In this document: piece after piece, positions 1-8,821 of the stretch | How positions within the stretch are numbered: the stretch's first letter is position 1 | Layout of the letters: each line of letters begins with the position of its first letter | Source of the DNA: Mucidula mucida | Taxonomy: Eukaryota; Basidiomycota; Agaricomycetes; Agaricales; Physalacriaceae | Length of the DNA: 16,490 bases | Assembly (NCBI GenBank): GCA_015501055.1 | Contig: JADNYV010000752.1 | Span: 1 to 16,490 of the forward strand | Direction: 5' to 3' | The notes under the pieces: generated by a model | The model's database searches: none | Told to the model about the DNA's origin: nothing | What the model saw: the letters and a program-made list of their open reading frames with translations, nothing else | Position numbers and translations under genes: made by a program

Positions 1-110
1 ATTGGTTTCAGGTAGATAGATAAGTTGTAAAAGAATATGCATTCTGTTAACAATTATCTATGTCAGAACAACGGAGATCTAAGGATAGTGGAAAGCGCCC
101 CGACGTGAAA
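1..110. repeat. 110-bp direct repeat, copy A (may continue left of the window)
   Basis: Positions 1-110 match 475-584 exactly by eye, from ATTGGTTTCAGGTAGATAG to CGCCCCGACGTGAAA. The match stops at 111, where copy A continues into TTAAAGCCTCGAG while copy B runs into the large segmental repeat. The left limit is unknown because the window begins inside it. It contains a short GATA run. No coding content is recognised. Confidence 0.95.
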
Positions 111-474
111 TTAAAGCCTCGAGGGGGTTGGAGCGGGTAGGAGGAATCGAGGCGCTGTTTCTCGCAGGCGCGCAACACGACACGTGATCGGTGTCGAACT
201 TGCTTCTTTCCACCATCTGCCTCCGTCGCTCGGTGCAAGCTCATCCAGTGCAGGCAAGCCCTGGATAGCGTTTTCTTTCGCCCACCCACCCCAGCCTCTA
301 CTTCAGAGAAGTAGCCAAGGAGCAGGAGAGAGCCATTAGGATGGCTGGTTGCTAGAGCAGAGAGGGCGGGGTGTCAGATCCCTCTCTCTGCTCGTCACCA
401 GGTGAAACGGTCCGAATCCCCTAAAGGTTCGTTCCCGTTTCCCCCTCACCCAACCTACAGCAATCAGTCCTTCG
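111..474. other. Spacer between the 110-bp repeats, no gene seen
   Basis: These 364 bp hold no reading frame that I recognise. The only visible structure is an imperfect inverted repeat at 356-392: AGCAGAGAGGG against CCCTCTCTCTGCT, which pairs with a 2-nt bulge around a 13-nt loop. The minus-strand frame through the right part is short and arginine-rich and is not convincing as protein. Confidence 0.6.
356..392. repeat. Imperfect inverted repeat (hairpin)
   Basis: The left arm AGCAGAGAGGG (356-366) pairs with the right arm CCCTCTCTCTGCT (380-392), leaving one two-base bulge. The intervening 13 nt would form the loop. It lies in the spacer between the two 110-bp direct repeats. No function can be assigned. 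Confidence 0.6.
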
Positions 475-584
475 ATTGGTTTCAGGTAGATAGATAAGTT
501 GTAAAAGAATATGCATTCTGTTAACAATTATCTATGTCAGAACAACGGAGATCTAAGGATAGTGGAAAGCGCCCCGACGTGAAA
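475..584. repeat. 110-bp direct repeat, copy B
   Basis: Second copy of the 1-110 repeat. Its right end at 584 coincides exactly with the left end of the large duplicated segment (585), so the repeat marks that junction in copy 1. It does not occur at the corresponding junction of copy 2 (12707/12708). Confidence 0.95.
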
Positions 585-903
585 CCTACCGGTTAGTGGA
601 AGAATGCTCCTGAAATGCGCGAAGAGAAGATAAAGTTCCCTGACATGTACTGCTGCATAGCTATCAACAGAATACATCGGTAGTGGTGAGAATAAGACGG
701 CATAGAACAGCCCGAGCTGTGTAGCTGCGCTGCGTACCCGCACTGCCGAAAATCCATTCTTCCGTCGACAGTGTTGATCTGCAGTGCACACGGCGATTGG
801 ATAGATAGATTGATAGATTTTAACCTGCATCTAGCCCTTACAGCACACAGCACGGTCCGTGCTACACTACTACACATGCTACGGTACCGAACCCACCTTC
901 TCC

Positions 904-1440
904 CTAATTGATTTGGATTGGTTCCATCACCATATGCCACCATTCTATGGGCGTCGTCGCCCGCCCCTTCAACACTGGGTAGAGACTCCATACAACTAGC
1001 ATTAGCCTGATGATGCGCATAAAGCAGAGAGGTGCAATCCCTGTATCTGAATACAGGATTTCAATCTTTGAACGGTGGTGAACATATAGATTGTGCCGCA
1101 GGAAATAAACCTCAACTGCCTTCAACAGCGTTAAGTTCGCTGATCCTACATCAATTGCAATTTCTGAGGCGCAAGTGAGATGGCTTGGCCTTGTAGATTA
1201 TCAGCGCCTGTGCAGGCGGCAGATCACGAAAATGCTTCTATAAGCGCAGCGCCACATTGGCGGTCTTCCGCGCAATGGTTGCCATTGCAGCGTACTTATC
1301 CCAGCGCTCCTGTCGCTCCGCGCTGCGTCCACCATGCGAGGAGAGGAAGGAATCAGGCGCTGTGCCACCATCGTCTTGAAGGAAAAGAGAGGACCGCGGG
1401 ACCACAATGCTTTTTAAGCTTGTCATTACTTTTTCGCCCC
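904..1440 (-). mobile_element. Non-LTR retrotransposon (LINE-like) RT relic, C-terminal part, copy 1
   Basis: Broken minus-strand frames resemble the region C-terminal to the RT domain in Agaricomycete non-LTR elements. A frame at about 1300-1150 reads KYAAMATIARKTANVALRL and, after a frame break, DLPPAQALIIYKAK. The frame at 1125-904 contains LYSDTGIAPL, matching the LY(T/S)(D/E)TGI-PL motif common in these proteins. Several stops and frame changes separate the pieces, so it is dead. No RT catalytic motif is present here; the sequence at about 1295-1450 that would connect to it is unrelated to copy 2. Family assignment rests on remembered motif patterns. The downstream (left) side includes a short GATA-type run at about 799-820 that could be a 3-prime tail, but this is weak. 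Confidence 0.65.
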
Positions 1441-1646
1441 ATACTTGATTGGAAAACCACTTCACCCGACCAAGCTACTGGTCGTCACCTGTCACTCTGC
1501 GAAATCATACCCCAAACAGGAAGCACGAAGTAGCTGCACGGCTACGCTGGGACTTGAATTAATCACACTTACAGCGACAGGCTTTGCGGTTAGATTCCAT
1601 GGCAGTATTTCAAAGCGGTCGCACTCTGGTTTTCGCAAATACACTT

Positions 1647-3540
1647 CTACTGCGTGCGCTGGGCGTCATAGTTCAGTACGGCATGAAGAAGGACCTGAGC
1701 TCCCGTGGCACTGATGGACAACAAGTTCATAAGCAGACCCACCCGAACTACTATGCAATCGCTTACCATTCCGCGGGCGACGTATATTCCTTTGGGTTAT
1801 GCGAGACGCCATCTTTTGATGGGACAAAAATCATCGACGTCGGGCACACCGCAGAAGTCGAGCAGCTATCAAACGATATGAGAGATATGCGACAGCGCTA
1901 GCGAATTGAACTACTGACCTGTCATGCCCCGCGCCAGAATACATATCCATCACAGCATCTTGGCCGACAGTGGCTACCGCCGCTGCTCTAACCGATTGGA
2001 TGCAAGCAGGAGCAAATGTCACCTTGGGAGATACGAAATCCGTCGTCCATTTCAGCTGGCAGCCCTAGATCGCAATGGTCAAAATGTGTGTCAGGTTTAC
2101 TTACTCTCTTCATACCTTCTCGCTTTCTTCTCTGGCAAGCCTCTCTGCCTCAATTTTGATATCCTTCTCCAATGCGTCCAGCACCTCATCACTCGGATGC
2201 CGAACATCCACGGTCATCCGCACATTCGATGGAAACACATTCACACTACCCGGTTGTAGCGTAAGAATACCCTGGTAGACTATTTCAGTAACATCAATGG
2301 ACAGGAATAAACCCTCTATACCGTCGAAGCTAACCCGTTGTGCTTTTTGGCCAAAGCGTTGTTCGCGATCATGATCCTGGCGGCAAGGAGTAACGCATCA
2401 GAACGCGCGTAGAATGGGGTGGTCCCAGTATGGGCAGCGGATCCTTCGATATCGAGCGTGAACCATTTATAGGCCTGCCCACCCTGTACAACGCCGACTT
2501 TCACGTTTTGCTCTTCCAGCATGGGACCTTGTTCTATTCACGAAATGAGTATTGCCGCATGCAAGCAGATTGGGAACTGACCAATGTGTAACTCGAAATG
2601 AGCAGCCAAAGGGTTGATCTTGTAACTGCACTCCAGGTCACCCAAGAAATCTATCCTCTCGAGTTCAGACTTCATCGTTAGTTTCGGATTGGCGACATCT
2701 TGGAGTGTCCATCCGCTCTCCAGCGGGGAGAGACCAGCCCAGATGTGTGACGCGATAAGCGACTTTGGGAAGCGGGCCCCTCTTCACTAGAAGCAAAATG
2801 AAATGCGCAGGCTAACAACGGAGTGAGAAGAACGCACTTGGTCCAGTTAACAACGGCAACAGGATACTGCGTCTCAATGTTATTCTCATCAAGCGTTCTC
2901 ATGGCTTCAACCGCAGCCATAACACCCAATATACCATCATACCTTCCACCCGTGGGTTGCGTGTCGAGGTGCGATCCCATGGCGGTGGGCGGCGCTACAT
3001 TGCTATTCGTAAGTGATCGGGATACATGAAATCGAACACACCAGAAGCGTTTTTGCCGCCCCGCGTCGGGATATGTTACCCATCTGATCCACAACAACCT
3101 TGCACTTGAGGCGTGTCATCTCGGCGACAAACCAGCGCCTGACTTGCGCATCAGCGTCGTCCAGTGGTAGCCGTGCCATCCCGGTATTCATAGGGCCACT
3201 AGTAGATAGACTCAGTCTTCAGACTGTTCAACTTATCGTGTAGAGTAGGTCAGAAACGGTGCGCATTCCCAAATTCGCACGTTTCGTGAAGTGTAGCGTC
3301 GGCATTGATCGAGAGATCTGCTCATGGTTGTCTTCCCAGCCTCGCTTTGTTCGCACTGACTCGGAAAGTTGGTTCTTTCTCAACTCAAGTCTTGACCTGT
3401 ATTTTATCTTGCATCGCTCTCGAGTCCATTCGCAAGACTTGTTCAACTTGGTATAGCCTTACCGTTCGGCGGCGGTTCCATCTTGAGGCTCGGGTCTGTC
3501 GCACGGCGCATTGGAAATAGTCTGCAAAGAAAAGGTCAGT
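1647..3540 (-). pseudogene. M20-family amidase (hydantoinase/carbamoylase type) pseudogene, copy 1
   Basis: The family is Zn-dependent amidohydrolases that cleave N-carbamoyl amino acids, allantoate or similar compounds. Exons read from high to low coordinates: an N-terminal piece near 3314-3257 (INADATLHETCEFGNAHR), 3198-3042 (GMARLPLDDADAQ), 3002-2838 (MGSHLDTQPTGGRYDG, metal-binding His/Asp), 2786-2582 (EEG, then HFELHI), 2533-2322 (EQGPMLEE, YKWFT, AHTGTTPF), 2271-2116 (TLQPGSVNVFPSNVRMT), 2064-1919 (SGAGHD), 1865-1767 (CPTSMIFVPSKDG) and 1710-1647 (ATGAQVLL, stop TAG at 1649-1647). Introns are 39-56 nt. Two lesions are visible: an extra base near 3068-3071, and a missing base in the C-run near 2776-2781 that breaks the EEGARFP motif. 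The true start codon is unclear; a splice-like GTGAGT/TTTGCAG pair lies near 3570-3520. All metal-ligand motifs survive, so decay is recent or the indels are sequencing errors. Confidence 0.9.
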
Positions 3541-3737
3541 TCAAGGACAAGAAGCCGACTAACGACTCACCAGGAGATTAGTATTCAAGACGCGCCTTAG
3601 ACAAAGAAGGGACAGCGAGTACAAGCATAGCTAAGGTCGGTCTACTAAACCTTGATAAATAGTTAGTCCCAATAACACTCGGACTGGGTCAATAACCCAC
3701 CAAAACATCAACCGCCCATCAGAGGTGCTATCATCCG

Positions 3738-4010
3738 TCACCTCTCAAGCACGCAAGTGGCCCTCCCCCCTACGGTATGGGCGGCGACACCTTTCACCTC
3801 CCTTGGGCGGCGATGCGTCTTCGAGGGAGACACTCCCCCCCGGAAGACACACTCTGAAGAAGACGCATCCCACGAAAGCCACGCTCTGAGGAAGCCCCCC
3901 ACGTTCTCTGGAAGACGCGCCCCCCGGAGGATGCCACTCTCCAACGCTGGGAGACGCCATCCTTCCCTGTGCGATCCCGTCATCGAGTACAGCGCCCTCC
4001 CGTGTCGTCT
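3738..4010. repeat. Degenerate GAAGAC-rich repeat tract
   Basis: GC-rich plus strand with irregular recurrences of (G)AAGAC-C followed by C-runs, for example at 3843-3848, 3860-3864 and 3911-3916, plus related GGAGAC and GAAGCC variants. The block GGAAGACGCGCCCC (3910-3923) followed by GAGGATG recurs at 11361-11381. All six frames look open because of base composition, so the apparent ORFs here are not credible genes. It sits at the edge of the large segmental repeat. Confidence 0.55.
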
Positions 4011-4527
4011 TCCCTCTGCTGGTGCGTGGAAGTGATATGCCTGGGGAGACGTCGTCAGTTTGAGTCCGTGCGACGGCATATGGAAAAAAAACTCACTTTG
4101 TGCACCCAAGCATCGCCAAGATGGATTTGCATCGTGATAAGATACCGAGACAGTCGCAAGCTGCGGCGTGTAGCTTGGCCGTCCTCCAGAGAGTCATGCG
4201 CATCCACATCGTCAATCTTAACTATGAGCGAAAAGTATATACGGGAACGTAGAAGACACCGATACGTCCGACGACACGGGAGAGGTCTAGCAGCGAAGGC
4301 GACAGGGTCTTGCCAATAGACGCGAGAAACATTGACACATTGACGAGTTCAAACACGACATGGAAGACTTACAGACGACTTGACGTGCAACACCTAAACA
4401 ATAGATAGAACAATTAGCCTGGCATTACGGCCAACAAACGAATACGGAACGTACCAGTCGAATATGTAGATTCAAGCGAGTCGCATTTCGTCGTGTTGAC
4501 AATTCCAAGACCATCAAGCATTCAGCC

Positions 4528-4880
4528 GGCACGTAGCCAAACTGGTCAACATCGGCGCGAAGCCAAATGTTCCGCCTTAGTGATGATGGCGATGGGCGGG
4601 AACCGAGGTTTGTTCAGCCAGTCCGAAAGGAAATCGAAAGGGTGGTCTAGTCGAGCCGTCGAAGCCACCTGTTAAGAGATAAGTAGCAGCCAAATGAATT
4701 TCAAGGTGAAGACTTACACTGACAATGCGGCAATGACAATACAGCAGTAAGCACCATCTCATCTCTCGTAGAGCACGCCGAGTCAAAACCTCGTTGATGG
4801 ATATCCGCGATGCCAACGAAGGAGAAAATCCGCACGAAGCCAACCCGTCATTACTTCAGTCACCGGCGCGGAGCCAGATG
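4528..4880 (-). repeat. Four degenerate copies of a TTGGCTNCGNGCCGG motif
   Basis: Within the two consecutive long exons of the minus-strand unit, the motif (T)TGGCT(A/T/C)CG(T/C)GC(C/G)G appears at about 4547-4530, 4569-4552, 4846-4830 and 4877-4863. Two copies lie in each exon, which suggests these exons (193 and 214 nt) are themselves partly duplicated. Function unknown. Confidence 0.4.
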
Positions 4881-5288
4881 AATAGTCCCATGAGAGGTGT
4901 CGGCATTTGACTACCAATAAAGGTATCAATCACTCGCACGTCCAGACAGTTTGAACTTACAAGCCTTGTGGAATTGTCACGACCAACAATTCCTTTGAGC
5001 GCGGGTAGTGAAAGGAGTCAAAGAGTCAAGCCCATAACAAGCAACGCCGACATGAGGAATCCTGGCCGCGATTGATGGAGCGATGGGATGAGTCTATGGC
5101 GGCGTGACGACAGCGTGGCAGCGCGGTGCTCGGGGCATTGAATAGGGAAAGATTGTCTAGACACGGGTGCAGCGTGAGTTCAACAAGAGATAGCAAGGAC
5201 AACATGAACGCACCAGGGCACTCGAACAGTGTCAAAATGAGCGATGACAAGTCGTCCTGAGGCAGCGCCAACGTTGTAGTCAGGTATA

Positions 5289-5727
5289 GTCAAAAGTCTG
5301 CAAAGTATGTCAGGCTAGTCGTTCCATAAGAACACGACCAACGTACCGGCACGTCAGTATGAGTCGAAGCGCATCGCGAGAGGAGGGTGAGGTTGTACTT
5401 GACGTCAAAAAGTCTGCACAGACTATTAGGGCCATTTGTTTCGCAAGGAGACAACCGACATACCACCACGTCAGTGTGGGTTGAAAGACGACAACGAGGC
5501 GAATGGGAGAAAGAACTCGCGAAGAATTGTTCAGCGACTTGGGATCTGAGCAGCGTCAGTAAACTGAAAAGGTGAGGATGAGGCCGACGTACAGAGGAGC
5601 CAGTCTTGCGAACTGAGCGATGTCAGAAATAGGAGCCAAGGTCGTTGAAGTGCTCCAGCAGCCGCCAGTCAAAAGTCTGGCAGAAAATGTAAGCACGCTG
5701 GTTTGATAAAGGACACAAACGACTTGC
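5289..5727 (-). repeat. Reiterated intron-exon junction module
   Basis: Three acceptor junctions share the sequence (T)GCAG or GCCAG followed by ACTTTTGAC or ACTTTTTGAC, at 5679-5668, 5416-5404 and 5300-5289 on the minus strand. Two adjoining exon ends are also alike: ACTCATACTGACGTGCCG before GTACGTTGG, and ACCCACACTGACGTGGTG before GTATGTCGG. This points to tandem duplication of an exon plus its flanking intron, followed by divergence. Confidence 0.55.
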
Positions 5728-6020
5728 CTGGACGTTGATGGCGGCGCGAAACGGAGAATGAAGCGGTTTCTGAGAGCGGGAAAGCGTGAGCATGGTGAGA
5801 TGATGGTGGGAGGAAGGAAGCCCACCCGTGATGATCAACGGTTAAGCGCCGGTCACGTTTTAGACGCGTCGGGAAGGCAATGGCGAGAACAGCGGCGGCG
5901 ACAACGAGAGTAGTATCACTAGAGCGATGGAGTTGTAAATACAAGTATGAGGAGAATGAGGAGGAGAGATGTGAGAGAAGGAGAGAAGAGGAGTGAGTGA
6001 TGATGAGTCTGGTGGAATTT

Positions 6021-6460
6021 CCTCTCCTTTTAACGCGTACAGAAAGGCGGAGACCTCGAGCAACACGTAAACTGGCGGAGATAATTGGCCGCCATGATCG
6101 GGGAACATTGGATGAGGCGAAAAGTCCGGAACATTCAACCAATTATTTGCACGCCACGGGAACTCGTTTCTAGCGTCCTACGCGAATTAAGCTCCCTGAA
6201 CGCGTAAGAGCGGCAGAAATATCTCACCTTCAGGCATGATTCTTGAGCTGCACAACTAATGTGACCCGACTGTACCCGAATGAACTAGACCTGGCTCCGA
6301 ATACTACAATGTACCAAGTAGCACATCGTATTCGCCCAGACATTCCAGCATCCAAGCTAGTGGAGCGGTTTCAAGAAGACAGCCCTGAGTTCTGATGGGC
6401 GAGTCAAATGAGCCGTTTGAAAAACGGAGAACTTGAAAACTTACGGATTGGTTTATTCAG
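6021..6460. other. Intergenic stretch, nothing certain
   Basis: Upstream region of the minus-strand unit and leftward flank of the 6461 exon. Beyond the TATA-like element at 6026-6033 I see no gene. The end (about 6440-6460) looks like a plus-strand intron end, with CTTAC followed by TTTATTCAG. Confidence 0.4.
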
Positions 6461-6661
6461 GCGGAGATGCGCTTCGCTTCGCTTTGCAATATCCTCCGTT
6501 CTGGACGCGGATATGGGTCGCCGCTGACGTTATGATCAGTCATAACATGGTCAGAACAGAGTTGAAGCGATTGGACGAGAGAAAAGGTACGAACTCTGGA
6601 GGTGCCATATTCAATTTGGCGTGTATATTCGTGAATGACAGTCATTGGGCACCGGAGATAA
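6461..6661 (+). CDS. Possible C-terminal exon pair of an unrecognised protein (weak F-box-protein-like flavour)
   Basis: An acceptor-like TTTATTCAG ends at 6460. The exon to 6586 reads in one frame DALRFALQYPPFWTRIWVA and then MVRTELKRLDERK. A 55-nt intron (6587-6641, GTACGA to GACAG with a TGAC branch-like site) follows, and six codons later a TAA at 6659-6661. The PPFWTRI followed by a charged helix loosely recalls the segment after the F-box in Agaricomycete F-box proteins, where a TPxLWxxI pattern is common, but this is not enough for a family call. No upstream exon or start was found, so it may be a relic. Confidence 0.22.
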
Positions 6662-8268
6662 GTCTAAACGAAATATATCCAAGTCCACTAGGCGCCAGAT
6701 AGAGCCAGATCGGCGGGAGACGCGATTTCTCCACGGTGTCGGAGGGATGGAGGATGAGAACAACGCCTTGCGTCGTTTCCCCGCACCCGCGAGAGTCGAG
6801 ATAAGATTGTCGAGGCCCTAGACACGTCATAGGGTCCGGGAAATCCTCGTGCTATCCATAGTCAGGGTCCAATACGCCTCGCTGAGGCGCAGACGCGAAA
6901 AGTCGGGTCAAGAGCGCGTCCAGGTCTTCAAGTAGCGTCGGAATTAGTATTACGTAAGTCGAACAGCAGCATCCAAGTAGATTCAGGTCTCAGAGAGTTT
7001 CCAGAGAGTGGAAAATGTAGGAAACGCGTAGGTGTAACCGCCTCAAGATCGGCGTGGTCGTGGTTCAGTGTCAAGTGCCACCGATCACTTGGCGTTACCT
7101 AGGCTGCACCCTACCCTTCTAACAGAGTATTTTCACGTCGATTCCGGGCATGAAAGCCGTCAAGAACGTTGTCCCAGTCAAGTACACCCGCTGGACGAGC
7201 GGAGGAAATATCCCGAGTTCAACACGGAATATGCTCCTGGCGACTCCACGAATATCAACGCCAGGGTCCCAAGTATCAATCGTACGGGCTGTCCGGCTCC
7301 CTTGGCATCAAGTTTCTGAGAAGTCACTATTTGCAGTTTTGGCAATGTTGACTTTGCCTTGATGTCGACATTAGTATAACGGCAATTATGCTCATTTCTC
7401 CGGATTTTGGTGCTTACCATCTTTTGGTCGGATCATGTACTATACTCTGTGTGCCAATTTGGCTACCTCAAGTGTCTTCATTGATGTGATATCTTCAGAT
7501 ATCTGCTTTGCAGTCAAAGCCAAGTCCGTTTTGAAGGGCCCGAATACTGCTCTCAGTTCGCGCATGGAGAATTGGGGTAAATAAAGTTGTATTTTCACGG
7601 TATTCTACAGATATTTGCAGTGCTACTTGTACCGTATTTAGATGTTCCCCCGGCCTACAAGAACTCGCTCTAATATATCATCCTTCCCTAAGCAAAAACT
7701 CCGAATGAACCAGCAATGGAAATAAATCACCGTCATTAAGAGCTAACGATCAATCAAAATTGGAAGAGATGGAGTAGCGTTGGGAGGGCGAACCTTGTGC
7801 CTCCCGATACTGAATATTGTCATCCCCGGTTTTGCGTTGGGGACGTGGACGGCGGCGGCGTCTAAGCATGTAGGCGAGTCGGCGTCCTATCCGAGTGTTG
7901 TCCGTATTGATGCCATCCAGGTCCATCAGCAAATATCCAAAGTGTGGCGCTATAATATTGCATGCCGTCCCTTACTGCAGCAGTAACTCGGAACACAAGC
8001 GCAGCGGCGGCAGAGCCGCTACTCACTGCCCTCATTGTTTCACTCCGCCTGTTCATTAACGCAGAATTTCAGAGATACGAAGGAACCTCACCCAATCGCG
8101 AGTTCCCCGTCTGTATGTACATATTGGGATTTAAACCCGAACGTCGAGAGATCCAAATCGCCATCACTGGGCAAAGTTTTATCCGGTCATTCTAGGAGCG
8201 GCACAGCAAGTCCAGTTCGGGTGGGAATGTCCTGCCGATATTGGAATAGGTCCGCGGGGGAAAAGAAG
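6662..8268. other. Long stretch with no supported gene
   Basis: Several short frames on both strands look partly protein-like: at about 7130-7319 a plus-strand frame with LDERRKYPEFNTEYAPGD, and a competing minus-strand frame with VYLTGTTFLTAFMPGIDV. Neither is continuous with recognisable exons and they contradict each other. The part from 7420 to 7760 is AT-richer and looks noncoding. At 7780-8060 open frames occur on both strands with no family signal. No RNA gene or repeat was seen. Confidence 0.4.
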
Positions 8269-8330
8269 CGGAATGATGCACTTCTTCCTTGCGTTTCCTG
8301 TCATCTGCAAGGAAGAAGTGCATTATTCTG
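8269..8330. repeat. Near-perfect 24-bp inverted repeat (hairpin) with 14-nt loop
   Basis: The left arm (8269-8292) includes TGCACTTCTTCCTTGC; the right arm (8307-8330) begins with its exact complement GCAAGGAAGAAGTGCA. Pairing continues outward with only G-U type wobbles (two positions if read as RNA). The loop is 8293-8306. Transcribed from either strand it would form a small-RNA-precursor-like stem. It could also be a tiny relic of a terminal-inverted-repeat element. Confidence 0.9.
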
Positions 8331-8821
8331 AAGAGCTCCTTGGTGTGAACCACGTCTAGCCGTTGCACTCTATTTCAACACTATTAGTATCATGGCACAG
8401 AAACACCTAGAATTTGAACCCGTACTTCCCGAATCAAGACCGATCCGGCAAGGAGAATACGGTGCTCCAGAATGGAATCGCTGATCTAGGCTCAAGTTCA
8501 GTCGCAAGATGAATAAGGCAGAAATTCTAGAGGTCGTGTAGCGGCCAACCTGAATACGCAAGCGTAGTCAGGATCAAATGAGATCAAATCTGAAGCAAAA
8601 ACTCACCAAATTTGATGGAGAAAAGGTTGACGCCCAGAGGAAAATCATGTCAGGAATACTCTCCCCAAAATGCTCTCTGTGTCAAAAACGCAGAAACCTG
8701 ACAGCGGTAAGTTCAGGATTGTGGTGGTGTCGCCTGCGCCGCCTCCTCGTTTCCCAAGCAAGCTAAATCCGAACAAGAAACGACAGCCGAGTCAAGGACC
8801 GGAATCCGCCTCCAAATCGAA
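8331..8821. other. Stretch with no supported gene
   Basis: Short frames occur on both strands, for example a minus-strand one near 8760-8640 reading ILNLPLSGFCVFDTESILG. None has a convincing start, splice context or family motif. Confidence 0.35.

Larger units (their letters stand above)
585..3864. repeat. Large segmental repeat, copy 1
   Basis: Direct repeat of 12708-16490. It begins with CCTACCGGTTAGTGG in both copies and its right limit is unknown, because copy 2 reaches the window end at the base corresponding to about 3864. By eye, 585-854 is identical to 12708-12977. About 855-1290 is clearly diverged by substitutions and indels. About 1295-1450 has no counterpart, since copy 2 carries other sequence there. 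From about 1453 onward the copies match closely again, and between about 2040 and 3700 the differences are mostly 1-2 bp indels. The segment holds a retroelement relic and an M20 amidase pseudogene, both on the minus strand. Confidence 0.95.
4021..6020 (-). other. Multi-intron transcription unit without a long reading frame (lncRNA-like or decayed gene)
   Basis: On the minus strand a TATA-like TTAAAAGG (6033-6026) and a pyrimidine-rich tract (about 5996-5953) precede a regular series of good introns: 5727-5677 (GC-AG), 5592-5546, 5463-5414, 5346-5298, 5213-5157, 4960-4911, 4717-4669, 4454-4394, probably one starting at 4372, and 4096-4041. Donors are GTACGT, GTATGT, GTAAGT or similar; many acceptors follow CTGAC or TTAAC. 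Exons are 84, 82, 67, 84, 196, 193, 214 and 21 nt. Joining the exons from the first good ATG (5793) gives only 39 codons before a stop, and exons 3-6 close every frame I tried. Three exons begin with ACTTTT(T)GAC, suggesting internal duplication. This is either a spliced noncoding RNA or a gene that lost its frame but kept its splice sites. Expression is unproven. Confidence 0.45.

Noticed and set aside
312..419. A-box-like TAGCCAAGGAG (312) and B-box-like GGTCCGAATCC (409), possible tRNA or SINE
   Set aside because: Spacing of about 97 nt is too long for a plain tRNA, and no cloverleaf, T-stem or acceptor pairing could be drawn.
1..584. LTR retrotransposon (TRIM) with 110-bp terminal repeats
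   Set aside because: No TG...CA ends, no primer-binding site or polypurine tract, and no target-site duplication can be seen with the left end cut off.
3738..4109. Overlapping ORFs on both strands in the GAAGAC-rich tract
   Set aside because: High GC and repeat composition keep all frames open; no family motif or start context.
5669..6142. Minus-strand 157-codon ORF
   Set aside because: It starts upstream of the TATA-like element, crosses the pyrimidine-rich tract and the first intron; the Ser/Leu-rich stretch reflects CT-rich DNA.
8395..8425. T-loop-like GGGTTCAAATTC on the minus strand
   Set aside because: The flanking five bases do not pair, and no anticodon or D arm is visible.
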